A stretch of 64,000 bases of DNA from Actinomycetales bacterium (GTDB taxonomy: Bacteria; Actinomycetota; Actinomycetes; S36-B12; UBA5976), in NCBI GenBank assembly GCA_018970205.1, contig JAGWWW010000003.1, forward strand, positions 1 to 64,000. The letters run 5' to 3'. The position numbers were made by a program, and so were the translations under genes. Each line of letters opens with the position of its first letter. Position 1 is the stretch's first letter. Below the pieces are notes generated by a model, which did not search any database, was not told the DNA's origin, and saw only the letters and a program-made list of their open reading frames with translations. Below are positions 16,501 through 24,072 of this stretch, one piece after another.

Positions 16501-18532
16501 CGCATTCGACTTCTACGTCCCGATGCCCCTGGAGGCGCCGGTTGACGTGGCGGTGGAGAACATCGGCTTGCACGACGCCACCGTGACCTGGGCCGGCTCA
16601 CAGTCCGGCTACGGCGCCGTCACCTACACCGTGGAACTCTCCGAGGACGCCGGCGACACCTGGACCACGGTCGGCACAACCGAAGACACCTCCCTCGACC
16701 TGACCGACCTCGTCAGCGGCGCCAACTACAGCGTGCGCGTGTTCGCACGGGACGACTACAGCGTCAGCGACGCATCCGAGCAGGCCGACTTCACGACCGC
16801 GCTCGAGGCGGTGCCGTATCTCGAAGCCGCACCCGCCGGTGAAGACTCAGTGGATTTGGCCTGGGACGCGCCCAACGGCCCGAGCATCATCACCGGCTAT
16901 CGAATCCAGACCCGGACCGTGATGTTCAGCGAGGCCGGCGGCGAGGTCTCCGACTGGGAGACGCTGGACGAGGTCGACGCGTCAACCACGGCGTACACCG
17001 TCAGCGGACTGCAGCCGTGTGTGCAACCGCGCGACTACCTCTCCTTCGACCCGTACTGCCCGAGCGTGGAGTACCGGGTCGTGGCGTTCAACGACGACAC
17101 GGAGGCTGAGGGCAGCGACCCGGTTGCGGCATCCCCGGCATTCGCCCTTCCCAGTGACGCAACCGACTTGAAGGCCACCGTCGTGGCGAGCGGCACCGTG
17201 AGCCTGACGTGGGAGCCCTCAGACGACGGCTCCTCGCCGACCTCTGGCTACACCGTGTACTACAGCACCGACGAGGCGGACCTGCAGTGTCAGGCCAACG
17301 ACTTCGGCGGCTGCGACATCAGCGCCGACAGCGTCGAGGCTGACGGCACTGAGGTGACCATCGAGGAACTTGAGCCGGGCACGACCTACTACTTCGTGGT
17401 CGTCCCGCACATGGCCTCCACGGCGTTCGGGGCCGTCACCGGCTGGGCCAGCGACGCGGCATCCGCGGATGTACCGCCGATCATTGCCAGCCCAGCAGAT
17501 GTCACAGTCCCCGATGCGACCATCGGGTTCACCAAGGCCGTGGTCACATGGTCCGGCTCAGACTCCGACTACGGACCGGTGACCTACACGATTCAGGTCT
17601 CGGAGGATGACGGCGACAGCTGGACGGATGTAGCCGAGACAACCGACACGGAGTACACGCTGACCGACCTCGGCGATGGTGTCGACTATCTCGTGCAGGT
17701 CATCGCAAAGGACCAGTTCACCACCAGCGAGCCGAGCGAGCCGGTGGCGTTCACGACGAAGTCCCGCGACCTGCCCGACATGCCATCCATCGACGAATGG
17801 TCGCTTGACGGCAGCGACGGCACGGTGACGTTCAGCATCGCCGGCACCAGCCGCGCCACGCACCTGCGCTACGAGGCCCGTGCAGTCGAAGACCTGCCTG
17901 GCGGCAAGGACTACGGCTACCAGCCCTGTGACCTCGAGGGCCTCACATGCGAGCTCTCCGGCCTGGCTCCGGGAACCCCGTACCGCATCATCATGCGCGG
18001 GTTCGCCGATGCCGGTCATGTGCAATCCGCGTGGTCACGCTTCTCGATCCCGGACCTTGAGTTGAGCGTCGACGCAGGACCGAACCTGCTGCGCGGCACC
18101 GAGATCACCGTCGAGGTTCAGCAGCTGCGCCCCGGGGTCAAGGCCAAGATCAGCTATGCGGGCTCCGCGCAGACCGTGATGGGCGATGACGACGGCTACG
18201 CGTCCGCAACTTTCACCGCCAAGGGCACCGGCCGCAAGATCGCCTTGGTGAAACAAGGCAAGCGCAAGGCATCGACCGACACCTGGGTGGTCACATTGTC
18301 CGAGCCGCGCAAGATCAAGGCTGGCAAGGCAGCGACCCTGAAACTCGCGGGCGCCAAGCCCGGCACCGAGGTCGTCTGGGTCTCCAGTGTCAGTGACGAT
18401 GTCGTCATGACCGCCGGCAGCACCGGCAAGGCCGCATTCGGATTCACCCTGCCGACGGTCGACGACTCGCTGGACTACTCGGTCCTGCTCGACGGCGAGG
18501 AGTTCTTCTCCGGGTCGTTGTCCCCGAACTGA
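13505..18532 (+). CDS. Giant secreted fibronectin type III repeat protein
   Basis: 1675 aa, exported by a Sec-type signal peptide (MRFQQFLTTRGR, hydrophobic core, cleavage near PAHA-AAP at about residue 36). After an N-terminal beta-rich region of about 110 residues come about 13 FN3 domains, then a basic C-terminal Ig-like domain of about 160 residues. There is no LPXTG or membrane anchor, so it is probably released or held non-covalently. It is rich in Thr, Ser and Asp, unlike its neighbours. ATG 13505 is chosen because GGGGAG lies 7 bp upstream; a TTG at 13490 keeps the frame open. An adhesin or matrix role is inferred only from architecture. Confidence 0.9.
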   Translation: MRFQQFLTTRGRIMAGSAAILSLLLGGVAPAHAAAPPSAVTATTSSSPTIGTVVTSSITNITVTMTANQAVVSGASAVTMTNPTTGAPVSTPWSIQSNGCNSKNPLASGATCTFIVRLSSAVKGTFAMRATFNYTVSGTAASTYVDFSATAATVPGAVSGLNTTVQSASTANVTWTAPADAGTPVTGYRINVTDTTTNITTDYTVTGGTTSYVLTDLVLGRTYGIKVFASNILGESITTTATALTFALPAPTAPTGLAASNVRSTSVTLSWNAASGFVDGYRIQASVTGYTGQYDDITTTANTSITLTDLDAETGYFFKVFAYNASRDGASTIVAVRTLNALPSAPTNVTVTDTTLTSMTVTWTAPQEDVTGYVVETSEDGVNWDEAGSPNGTDTTFTITGLDPDSYLFVHVYAFNDNGDGVPSFPVFASTLSGLPNPVTGFVASPLSETSVHLEWQEPAPALAALTGYLVQSRSVPADDPTAATDWEDVAELPVGTTSFDVTGVEPCISQADSDPCPQTEYRVLSLTQYGPSDHAETAFADPIFFLPGAAMDLTASAIAPGTVALTWSPAGDGSSPVSGYTVYYSANPDDLECSPAEQGGCEIAADSVDTAAATAIIGDLEPGTTYYFLVVTKMDSAAFGEIPGLATESVSVDVPTDITAVTGVSVSDIGYDAFTVTWDSMPSFWGATTYTVQVSADGGETWLDAGSTTDTSLQVTGLTSGVAYSVQVIADDGVLTTDPSDAVDAATLLAAAENLEVVETGEDFVNLHWDAPSIDAAVTGYRIEARSIVTDELLNCLAIGCPTGSWTSEWTEVDSVESNTSDYTHSGINPCTMDDLMAAVDAIAAGGAEFLGCAGTIGDDALGSISIGIEYRVVAFNDDTEAEASNVVSASTTFTLPGVVDGISAEVDGYESLMLSWNPAADGSSPVSGYTVYYSSDPSALECQTNGYGGCDLDADSVDTADTSVSIDGLDGDTTYYFVVVAHMDSPAFGDVAGRASDAFDFYVPMPLEAPVDVAVENIGLHDATVTWAGSQSGYGAVTYTVELSEDAGDTWTTVGTTEDTSLDLTDLVSGANYSVRVFARDDYSVSDASEQADFTTALEAVPYLEAAPAGEDSVDLAWDAPNGPSIITGYRIQTRTVMFSEAGGEVSDWETLDEVDASTTAYTVSGLQPCVQPRDYLSFDPYCPSVEYRVVAFNDDTEAEGSDPVAASPAFALPSDATDLKATVVASGTVSLTWEPSDDGSSPTSGYTVYYSTDEADLQCQANDFGGCDISADSVEADGTEVTIEELEPGTTYYFVVVPHMASTAFGAVTGWASDAASADVPPIIASPADVTVPDATIGFTKAVVTWSGSDSDYGPVTYTIQVSEDDGDSWTDVAETTDTEYTLTDLGDGVDYLVQVIAKDQFTTSEPSEPVAFTTKSRDLPDMPSIDEWSLDGSDGTVTFSIAGTSRATHLRYEARAVEDLPGGKDYGYQPCDLEGLTCELSGLAPGTPYRIIMRGFADAGHVQSAWSRFSIPDLELSVDAGPNLLRGTEITVEVQQLRPGVKAKISYAGSAQTVMGDDDGYASATFTAKGTGRKIALVKQGKRKASTDTWVVTLSEPRKIKAGKAATLKLAGAKPGTEVVWVSSVSDDVVMTAGSTGKAAFGFTLPTVDDSLDYSVLLDGEEFFSGSLSPN
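14809..17769 (+). repeat. Higher-order repeat: three copies of a three-domain FN3 block
   Basis: Blocks of about 941, 1054 and 966 bp (14809-15749, 15750-16803, 16804-17769) each encode FN3 types C-A-B in order. The type A domain is easiest to follow: GSSPVSGYTVYYS recurs near 15219, 16267 and 17222 with minor changes, each followed by a Cys-x7-8-Cys pair. Type C domains carry TGYRI...PC, type B domains YTVQVSxDGG-like strands. A fourth, diverged type C domain follows. Confidence 0.85.
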
Positions 18533-18556
18533 GGTCCAACCGGCACGAGCAGTGAC

Positions 18557-18597
18557 ACCGGCCCGTCACGGTCATCCAATGTCCGTGACGGGCCGGT
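18557..18597 (+). terminator. 15-bp perfect inverted repeat after the FN3 gene
   Basis: The stem ACCGGCCCGTCACGG (18557-18571) is exactly complementary to 18583-18597 with an 11-nt loop, 25 bp after the stop. No T-tract follows, as is common for actinobacterial terminators. It separates the FN3 gene from the carotenoid cluster. Confidence 0.8.
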
Positions 18598-18616
18598 TGC
18601 CTGAGTGGGAGTCACC

Positions 18617-19336
18617 ATGGCGAAGACCGCGGTCTTGCACCTGTGGGGTGTGAGCCCCGCCCGCGTCCCCCAGGCGCTGCTCCTGACAGCCGCATGGCAG
18701 TTGGCGCGGCGCAGCCCGCAGGCGCCCGCATTCGGCAAGGCGCTCGGGACCGGCTCCGGGATGACTTTCACCCTGCGTGACTCGGACCCGCGACATTGGG
18801 CCTTGCTCACAGTCTGGCCCGACGCCGCCCAGGCTCAGCAGTGTGACTCGCACTGGCTCGTAAGGGCATGGGATTCAGCCAGCGAAGAACGCCTGCGCAT
18901 CAGCATGCAACCGGTCTCCGCTCGCGGCAGTTGGTCCGGTGCAGCGCCGCTGTCTCCCGTTGCTCCCGGCCACGGACAGACCGCGCCGCAGCACACCGAG
19001 GGCCTCGGCATCGCAGCCATCACACGCGCCCGAGTCAAGCCTCGGCACTGGCGGACATTCGCCCGCAGCGTCCCGCCGGTGTCCACCGACCTGCACGCCC
19101 ACGCCGGTCCGTTCTTCGCCCTCGGAATCGGCGAGGCGCCCATCGGGCTGCAGGGCACCTTCAGCCTCTGGCGGTCCCATGCGGACATCGACGCCTTCGC
19201 CTACCGGCGCCAAGCCCACCGCAATGCGATCGCGCAGACCGCCGCACTCAACTGGTACGCCGAGGAGATGTTCGCCCGACTCACGGTGACCGCATGCGAG
19301 GGCACCTACCGCGGCGCGACGGTGATGACCCCATGA
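18617..19336 (+). CDS. CrtA-like carotenoid monooxygenase
   Basis: 239 aa, similar in layout to spheroidene monooxygenase CrtA, which oxygenates C-2 of acyclic carotenoid ends. Recognisable family stretches are GTGSGMTFTL, LLTVWPDAAQA, ISMQPVSARGSWSG, AAITRARVKPRHW, LGIGEAPIGLQGTFSLW and LNWYAEEMFARL. ATG 18617 follows GGGAG; a GTG four codons earlier is possible. It is ATGA-coupled to cruF, so it probably acts on the same open-chain end of the molecule. Whether it yields a keto or hydroxy product cannot be read from sequence. Confidence 0.8.
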   Translation: MAKTAVLHLWGVSPARVPQALLLTAAWQLARRSPQAPAFGKALGTGSGMTFTLRDSDPRHWALLTVWPDAAQAQQCDSHWLVRAWDSASEERLRISMQPVSARGSWSGAAPLSPVAPGHGQTAPQHTEGLGIAAITRARVKPRHWRTFARSVPPVSTDLHAHAGPFFALGIGEAPIGLQGTFSLWRSHADIDAFAYRRQAHRNAIAQTAALNWYAEEMFARLTVTACEGTYRGATVMTP

Positions 19337-20259
19337 GCGCCCCGGCCACGGCTGCGCACGTCAAGTTCCGACGTCGACTGCGGGCACCACTCACCCCCGC
19401 GTGGGTCCTTCTGGCGGCCACCGTGCTGACTCAGGTGCGGTGGCCGCTGCACTGGGACCGGTTCGCTGTGTCACACGCAGTGGTCGCCCTCGGCGCCGCC
19501 ACGATGCTCGCGCATGCAGCGGCCCACGGCCGCATCCGCGCCGCCGCAGCGTTTGTTGCTGCCACCGCAGCGGCGTGGCTGATCGAGACTGTCGGGGTCG
19601 CCACAGGTGTGCCGTTTGGTCGCTACGAGTACGCCGACCACGTCACCTACACCATGTGCCCGACCACGCGGCTGTGTTCGGAGACCGCTGAGGCAACCCA
19701 CACGACGGCGACCGCCGCAGGCGTCCCCCTCATCGTGCTGCTGGCCTGGTTCATGATGGCGTACGCGACCCACATCACAGCGCGTCGGCTGGCACATGCT
19801 GCGCGGGCGCGGTGGGCGTGGGGCACGTGGATGCTCGCGGCTTGGGACTTGTATCTGGACCCTCAGTTCATCCTCGACCCGCACCTGCGCGCGGGTTGGT
19901 GGCTGTGGGCCGACCCGGACCCGCATCTGCCGGGCGTCCCCGGGATCCCGGTGACGAATTACCTCGGCTGGCTCGTCGCTGCGGCGGGCGTCCAGGCCGT
20001 CCTGCACGTCACGGTGACGCCTGAGGCAGCACACAGCACTCATCGCTGGGACGCCCCCACGGTGTTCGTCCTGTGGACCTGGCTCGGCGGTGCGGTGGCG
20101 ATTGTGTGGTTCATCGACCAGCCCGCGGCCGCTGTCTGGGGTGCCCTCGCCGGTGCGCCGGCCGGAGTGCTCCTCATCCACGACCTGGTTCGGGCCACAC
20201 GGCAAAGCCACGCGTCCGCCAAGCCGCGCATTCCGATGCAGTCAAAGGGCGGGCAGTGA
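19333..20259 (+). CDS. cruF: CruF-like carotenoid C-1',2' hydratase (DUF422 membrane protein)
   Basis: Integral membrane protein of 308 aa with about seven hydrophobic segments. CruF enzymes add water across the 1',2' double bond of an open psi end. Family marks: TGVPFGRYEYAD, the WMLAAWDLYLDPQF stretch, GWWLWADPDP and IPVTNYLGWLVAA. The ATG overlaps the CrtA-like stop (ATGA). A Cys pair (MCPTTRLCSE) lies in a loop. It should act after crtI and cyclisation of the other end. Confidence 0.85.
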   Translation: MSAPATAAHVKFRRRLRAPLTPAWVLLAATVLTQVRWPLHWDRFAVSHAVVALGAATMLAHAAAHGRIRAAAAFVAATAAAWLIETVGVATGVPFGRYEYADHVTYTMCPTTRLCSETAEATHTTATAAGVPLIVLLAWFMMAYATHITARRLAHAARARWAWGTWMLAAWDLYLDPQFILDPHLRAGWWLWADPDPHLPGVPGIPVTNYLGWLVAAAGVQAVLHVTVTPEAAHSTHRWDAPTVFVLWTWLGGAVAIVWFIDQPAAAVWGALAGAPAGVLLIHDLVRATRQSHASAKPRIPMQSKGGQ

Positions 20260-20275
20260 TGCGAGCGTGCGGCCG

Positions 20276-21400
20276 ATGACCACGTTCGCAGCCTGGGTCG
20301 CCGCGGCCAACGTGCTGCTGCTCGCCCACACGGCGGTCAACCTCCGGCTGCTGCGGCGTCCAACCAGCCCGTCGCACACATCAGAGCAGGTCTGCATCCT
20401 CATCCCGGCGCGCAACGAGGCCGGCGCCATCGCCGAGGCGGTGCGCAGCGCCTGCGCGCAAACATCGGTGCCGAACCTGCAGGTCGTGGTCCTCGACGAC
20501 GCATCCACCGACGACACGGCCGCCGTCGCCGTCGCCGCTTGCGACGACCCGCGACTTGCTGTGGTCACCAGTGACACCGAGCCGCCGCCGGGTTGGTTGG
20601 GCAAGCCCTGGGCCTGCCAACGCCTCGCAGACCTGCCTGCGACACACGCCGCAGATGTGCTGGTGTTCGTCGACGCCGACGTTGTGCTCGCACCAGAGGC
20701 GGTGGCCGCGGCTTTGGCGCTGCTGCGGACCCACAACCTCGACCTGGTCTCCCCCTACCCCGCGCAGATAGCCGAGGGAGTCGTGCAACAACTCTTCCAA
20801 CCTCTGCTGCAGTGGTCGTGGGCGGCAACCCTGCCGCTACGGCTGGCTGAACGCTCGCCGCGCCCCTCACTCAGCGCAGCCAACGGCCAGTTCCTCATGG
20901 TCGACGCCGGCGCCTACCGCCGCGCCGGCGGCCACGCAGCCGTCTCCGGCGAGGTGCTGGAAGACGTCGCCCTGGTCAGAGCCGTCAAGCGCACCGGTGG
21001 TCGCGGCGGTGTCGTGGACGGCACGAACCTGGCCACCTGCCGGATGTACACGAACACGGTCGACCTCGTGAGCGGCTACACCAAGTCCCTCTGGTCTCTG
21101 TTCGGCTCGCCAGTCAACGCCGTGGCCAGCGCCTTGCTGCTGACAACGGTGTACATCGCGCCGCTGCCGTGCGCGGTCATCAGCGCAGCAGCCGGCCACC
21201 CTCGCTGCGCAGCATGGTGGGCAGTTGCCTACCTCGCCGCCGTGGTCAGCCGGCTGCTGGTCGCGCGGCGCACCCGTGGGCCGCTGTGGTCGACGCTTGC
21301 ACACCCCGGGGCCATCACAATGCTGCTGTGGTTGCTAGCCCGCTCCTGGCGGGGCCGACGTGCGGGCACGCTGCAATGGAAGGGGCGGGTGCTCGCCTGA
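20276..21400 (+). CDS. cruG: CruG-like membrane glycosyltransferase (GT2)
   Basis: 374-aa family 2 glycosyltransferase: N-terminal helix, ILIPARNEAGAIAEAV, VVLDDASTDDT, the metal/sugar DxD in VFVDADVVL, an NGQFLMVDAGAYRRAGGH acceptor stretch and VLEDVALVRAVKR, then C-terminal membrane helices. CruG 2'-O-glycosylates myxol-type carotenoids; position 16 bp after cruF supports that role here. The sugar donor is not predictable. ATG 20276 is chosen; an in-frame GTG at 20267 is an alternative. Confidence 0.8.
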   Translation: MTTFAAWVAAANVLLLAHTAVNLRLLRRPTSPSHTSEQVCILIPARNEAGAIAEAVRSACAQTSVPNLQVVVLDDASTDDTAAVAVAACDDPRLAVVTSDTEPPPGWLGKPWACQRLADLPATHAADVLVFVDADVVLAPEAVAAALALLRTHNLDLVSPYPAQIAEGVVQQLFQPLLQWSWAATLPLRLAERSPRPSLSAANGQFLMVDAGAYRRAGGHAAVSGEVLEDVALVRAVKRTGGRGGVVDGTNLATCRMYTNTVDLVSGYTKSLWSLFGSPVNAVASALLLTTVYIAPLPCAVISAAAGHPRCAAWWAVAYLAAVVSRLLVARRTRGPLWSTLAHPGAITMLLWLLARSWRGRRAGTLQWKGRVLA

Positions 21401-21475
21401 CCGCCAGAGTCGTCAGGGCATGGAGCCCGTCATGCTGGCGGCTCCGTGGCCACAAGCACCAGCAGGGGCGTGGGT

Positions 21476-21517
21476 GACGTCAGCGCACACAGCGCGGCCG
21501 AGCCCCGACGTCAGCGC
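21476..21517. repeat. Direct repeat GACGTCAGCGC, two copies 31 bp apart, upstream of the CrtD-like gene
   Basis: Exact 11-bp copies at 21476-21486 and 21507-21517, three helical turns apart, within the 266-bp gap between cruG and the next desaturase gene. A TTGACT hexamer follows at 21615-21620. A regulator site is possible but unproven. Confidence 0.6.
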
Positions 21518-21666
21518 CCTTCATCGCGCAGTGGTCCACACTTTCGCCGACGTGGTGTGCGAGCACGAAGGCCTTCTGAACGGGGGCGTCGTCGCGGCCG
21601 CCGCGCCGGGCGGGTTGACTTCATCCGATCGACGACCGCAGAGATGTGAGAGAGGCGGATGCGCAG

Positions 21667-23163
21667 ATGAGCACGGTGGTGGTCATCGGTGCGGGCATGG
21701 GCGGGTTGACTGCTGCCGCCCGGCTCGCCGTCAAGGGTCACCGCGTCACCGTCCTGGAGCGTTCAGACTCCGCGGGCGGCAAAGTTGGCCAGTTCGAGCG
21801 CGACGGTTTCACATTCGACACCGGGCCGAGCCTGCTCACCCTGCCGCAGGTCTACCGCGACTTCTTCAACAAGACCGGCCGGCCGATCGAGTCCGCGCTC
21901 GACATCGTCGAACTCGAGCCCGCATTCACGTATCAGTGGGCTGACGGAGCCCGGGTAGTGATGCCCGGCGCTGACAGCGCCCGCTGTGCCGACGCCCTCG
22001 GCGATGGTCTCGGCGGCACTGCCGCCGCAGACTGGCGCCGGCTCATGGCACGGGCGGCGGATATGTGGGGCCTGACCCGGCAGGACTTCATCGAGGCGCC
22101 ACTGCACGGTCTGCGCCCGCTGCTGCGGTTGGCCGCCAACCCGCGCAACATCCGAACCATCGCCCCGCTGCGGACGTTGCGCGGCCTCGGTCAGGGGATG
22201 CTGGGCGACCCGCGGCTGGTGACGCTGCTTGACCGCTACGCGACCTACACGGGGAGCGACCCTCGCCGCGCCCCGGCCGCACTGGCCACCATCCCGTACA
22301 TCGAGCAGACCTTCGGCGCCCACCACATCCGCGGCGGAATCCGGTCATTGGCCACCGCCGTGCACGAGCGCGCCGTCGAGCGCGGCGTCCAGGTCGAGTT
22401 CGGCGCCGAGGTCACACGCATCGAGACCAGCGGCGGCCGGGTCGTAGCAGTCCACACCAGCGACAGCCGTCGACTGCCGGCTGACATCGTCGTGGCCAAC
22501 GCCGACGCGCGGACGGTGTTGCTGCGACTGCTCGACACCGGGGCGGGGCGTGCCGCAGCAGCCGTGAGCAAACGCCCGCAATCGCTGGCCGGTTTCTGCA
22601 TCTACGCCGCAGTCGACGCAGACCTGCCCGGGATCGCCCACCACAACATCTGGTTCTGCCCCGACTACGACGACGAGTTTGACTGCGTCTTCGGGTCGGG
22701 TCGGCGACGTGAGGCGCTGCCCGTGCCCGACCCGACGGTGTACGCCTGTGTGCCGCAAGACGAGGCCATGGCGCCGGCCGGCTCGCGGGCGTGGTTCATC
22801 CTCATCAACGCCGCACCGCACGGCAGCGGCCCCGGCTGTGTGGACTGGGATGCGCCGGGTCTAGCGCAGGACTACGCCGACCAGGTGCTCGCACGTCTGG
22901 CCGCGCGCGGAGTCGACATCCGCCCACACCTGCGTTGGACGCACATCTCAACGCCGGCAGACCTGCAGCGGCGCACCGCGACTCCGGGGGGCGCGATCTA
23001 CGGCACCGCCAGCCACGGGCCCCGCTCGGCGTTCACCCGGCCCGCGAACTCGACGTCGGTCACCGGGCTCTATCTCGTGGGCGGCTCGGCACATCCCGGC
23101 GGCGGCCTGCCCCTAGTGGGGATGAGCGGCGCCATCGTCGCCGAGCTCATCGGCCGCGCGTAG
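21667..23163 (+). CDS. CrtD-like carotenoid desaturase (CrtI family)
   Basis: 498-aa FAD-dependent desaturase. The N-terminal dinucleotide fold VVVIGAGMGGLTAAARLA is followed by ERSDSAGGKVG and FDTGPSLLTLP; the C-terminal FAD segment is LYLVGGSAHPGGGLPLVGMSGAIVAELI. It differs clearly from the CrtI in this cluster and is best seen as a second desaturase such as CrtD (C-3',4' desaturation of hydrated ends). A CrtO/CruO-type ketolase is an alternative. The ATG at 21667 places the FAD motif at residue 3; a GTG at 21646 is less likely. Confidence 0.72.
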   Translation: MSTVVVIGAGMGGLTAAARLAVKGHRVTVLERSDSAGGKVGQFERDGFTFDTGPSLLTLPQVYRDFFNKTGRPIESALDIVELEPAFTYQWADGARVVMPGADSARCADALGDGLGGTAAADWRRLMARAADMWGLTRQDFIEAPLHGLRPLLRLAANPRNIRTIAPLRTLRGLGQGMLGDPRLVTLLDRYATYTGSDPRRAPAALATIPYIEQTFGAHHIRGGIRSLATAVHERAVERGVQVEFGAEVTRIETSGGRVVAVHTSDSRRLPADIVVANADARTVLLRLLDTGAGRAAAAVSKRPQSLAGFCIYAAVDADLPGIAHHNIWFCPDYDDEFDCVFGSGRRREALPVPDPTVYACVPQDEAMAPAGSRAWFILINAAPHGSGPGCVDWDAPGLAQDYADQVLARLAARGVDIRPHLRWTHISTPADLQRRTATPGGAIYGTASHGPRSAFTRPANSTSVTGLYLVGGSAHPGGGLPLVGMSGAIVAELIGRA

Positions 23164-23167
23164 GCCT

Positions 23168-23201
23168 GTCGGCGCGACGACCTCGGGTGTCCGGCGCCGA
23201 C
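23168..23201 (+). terminator. Weak hairpin after the CrtD-like gene
   Basis: GTCGGCG (23168-23174) pairs with CGCCGAC (23195-23201) across a 20-nt loop, between two convergent genes. Only 7 bp; possible terminator. Confidence 0.35.
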
Positions 23202-23246
23202 GGTGGCGACCCTCGTGAGCAACCGCCACTGAATGCCGTGTGCCGC

Positions 23247-23921
23247 CTACTGCGGGGACATCAACGCCCGGCGCACGGTCACGATCATCTGCACCAACCC
23301 GATGACCCCTAGACCGGCCCACGCCGCTGCGGCGAAGGTCACTGCCTCGGCGCTGTGCGGCGGCATCACCGCGGCGCCGACGAAACCTAGGGCTGTGGCA
23401 ATGATGCGCGTCGGCCGCTCGCTGACCGTGACCACGGTGATGGCGGTCAGCCCCACTCCCGCGGCACGAGCCCGGGCGTACTCCTGGCAGCCGGTCATCA
23501 CCCCTGCGAGCAGCACCACCTGCGCGGGCGCGCCGCTTCGGTGCAGCGCGATGAGCATGGCCACCTCGACCAACCGGTCTACGAGTGAGTCGGCGACATG
23601 CCCCCAACGCGAGGTTTTCGCCGACAGCACCGCAACCGCGCCGTCCACCCCGTCGATGACGCCCGATGCCACGACGATCGCAGCTCCCACCAGCCAGGCC
23701 AGCGGCGACTGCGCATCGGTGATGAACGGCACGCTCACACCGACCAACAACCCGAGCGTGGTGACCAGGTCCGGGGACGCGGCCACCGCGGCGAACGGGC
23801 GCGCCAACACGTAGACGACGCGCAGGTACGCGTCGACCACCCGGCTGCGGCCACGCTGATACCCGCCGTGCAACTGCGACCAGCCCTGGACATAGGCCTC
23901 AAAGGAGGGAACCGGCCGCAC
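23247..23921 (-). CDS. CDP-alcohol phosphatidyltransferase family membrane protein
   Basis: 224-aa membrane enzyme with about six helices. The CDP-alcohol motif D-x2-DG-x2-AR-x8-G-x3-D-x3-D appears as DGVDGAVAVLSAKTSRWG followed by HVADSLVD: all four aspartates are there, but the arginine of AR is valine. The substrate is not predictable; phospholipid synthesis is the usual role. GTG 23921 is chosen because GGAGGT lies 7 bp upstream; a GTG three codons earlier adjoins that site. It is divergent from crtE, separated by 151 bp. Confidence 0.75.
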   Translation of the reverse strand: MRPVPSFEAYVQGWSQLHGGYQRGRSRVVDAYLRVVYVLARPFAAVAASPDLVTTLGLLVGVSVPFITDAQSPLAWLVGAAIVVASGVIDGVDGAVAVLSAKTSRWGHVADSLVDRLVEVAMLIALHRSGAPAQVVLLAGVMTGCQEYARARAAGVGLTAITVVTVSERPTRIIATALGFVGAAVMPPHSAEAVTFAAAAWAGLGVIGLVQMIVTVRRALMSPQ

Positions 23922-24059
23922 GTGCCCCACCTCCGCTCAGTGTCCGCCGGGCCAGCCCGGCTCATCTCTCGCCTCAGTGCACGCGCCGTCACCTCGGCAA
24001 CCGGCACCCGCACGGCGGTGCCACGGTCGCAGTCGGTGGGCGCGCGCGCCCGCGCGGTC

Positions 24060-24065
24060 TACGGT
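24060..24065 (+). promoter_or_regulatory. -10 hexamer, leaderless crtE
   Basis: TACGGT, then 7 nt, then the GTG start of crtE. Confidence 0.6.
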
Positions 24066-24072
24066 ACGCGAT

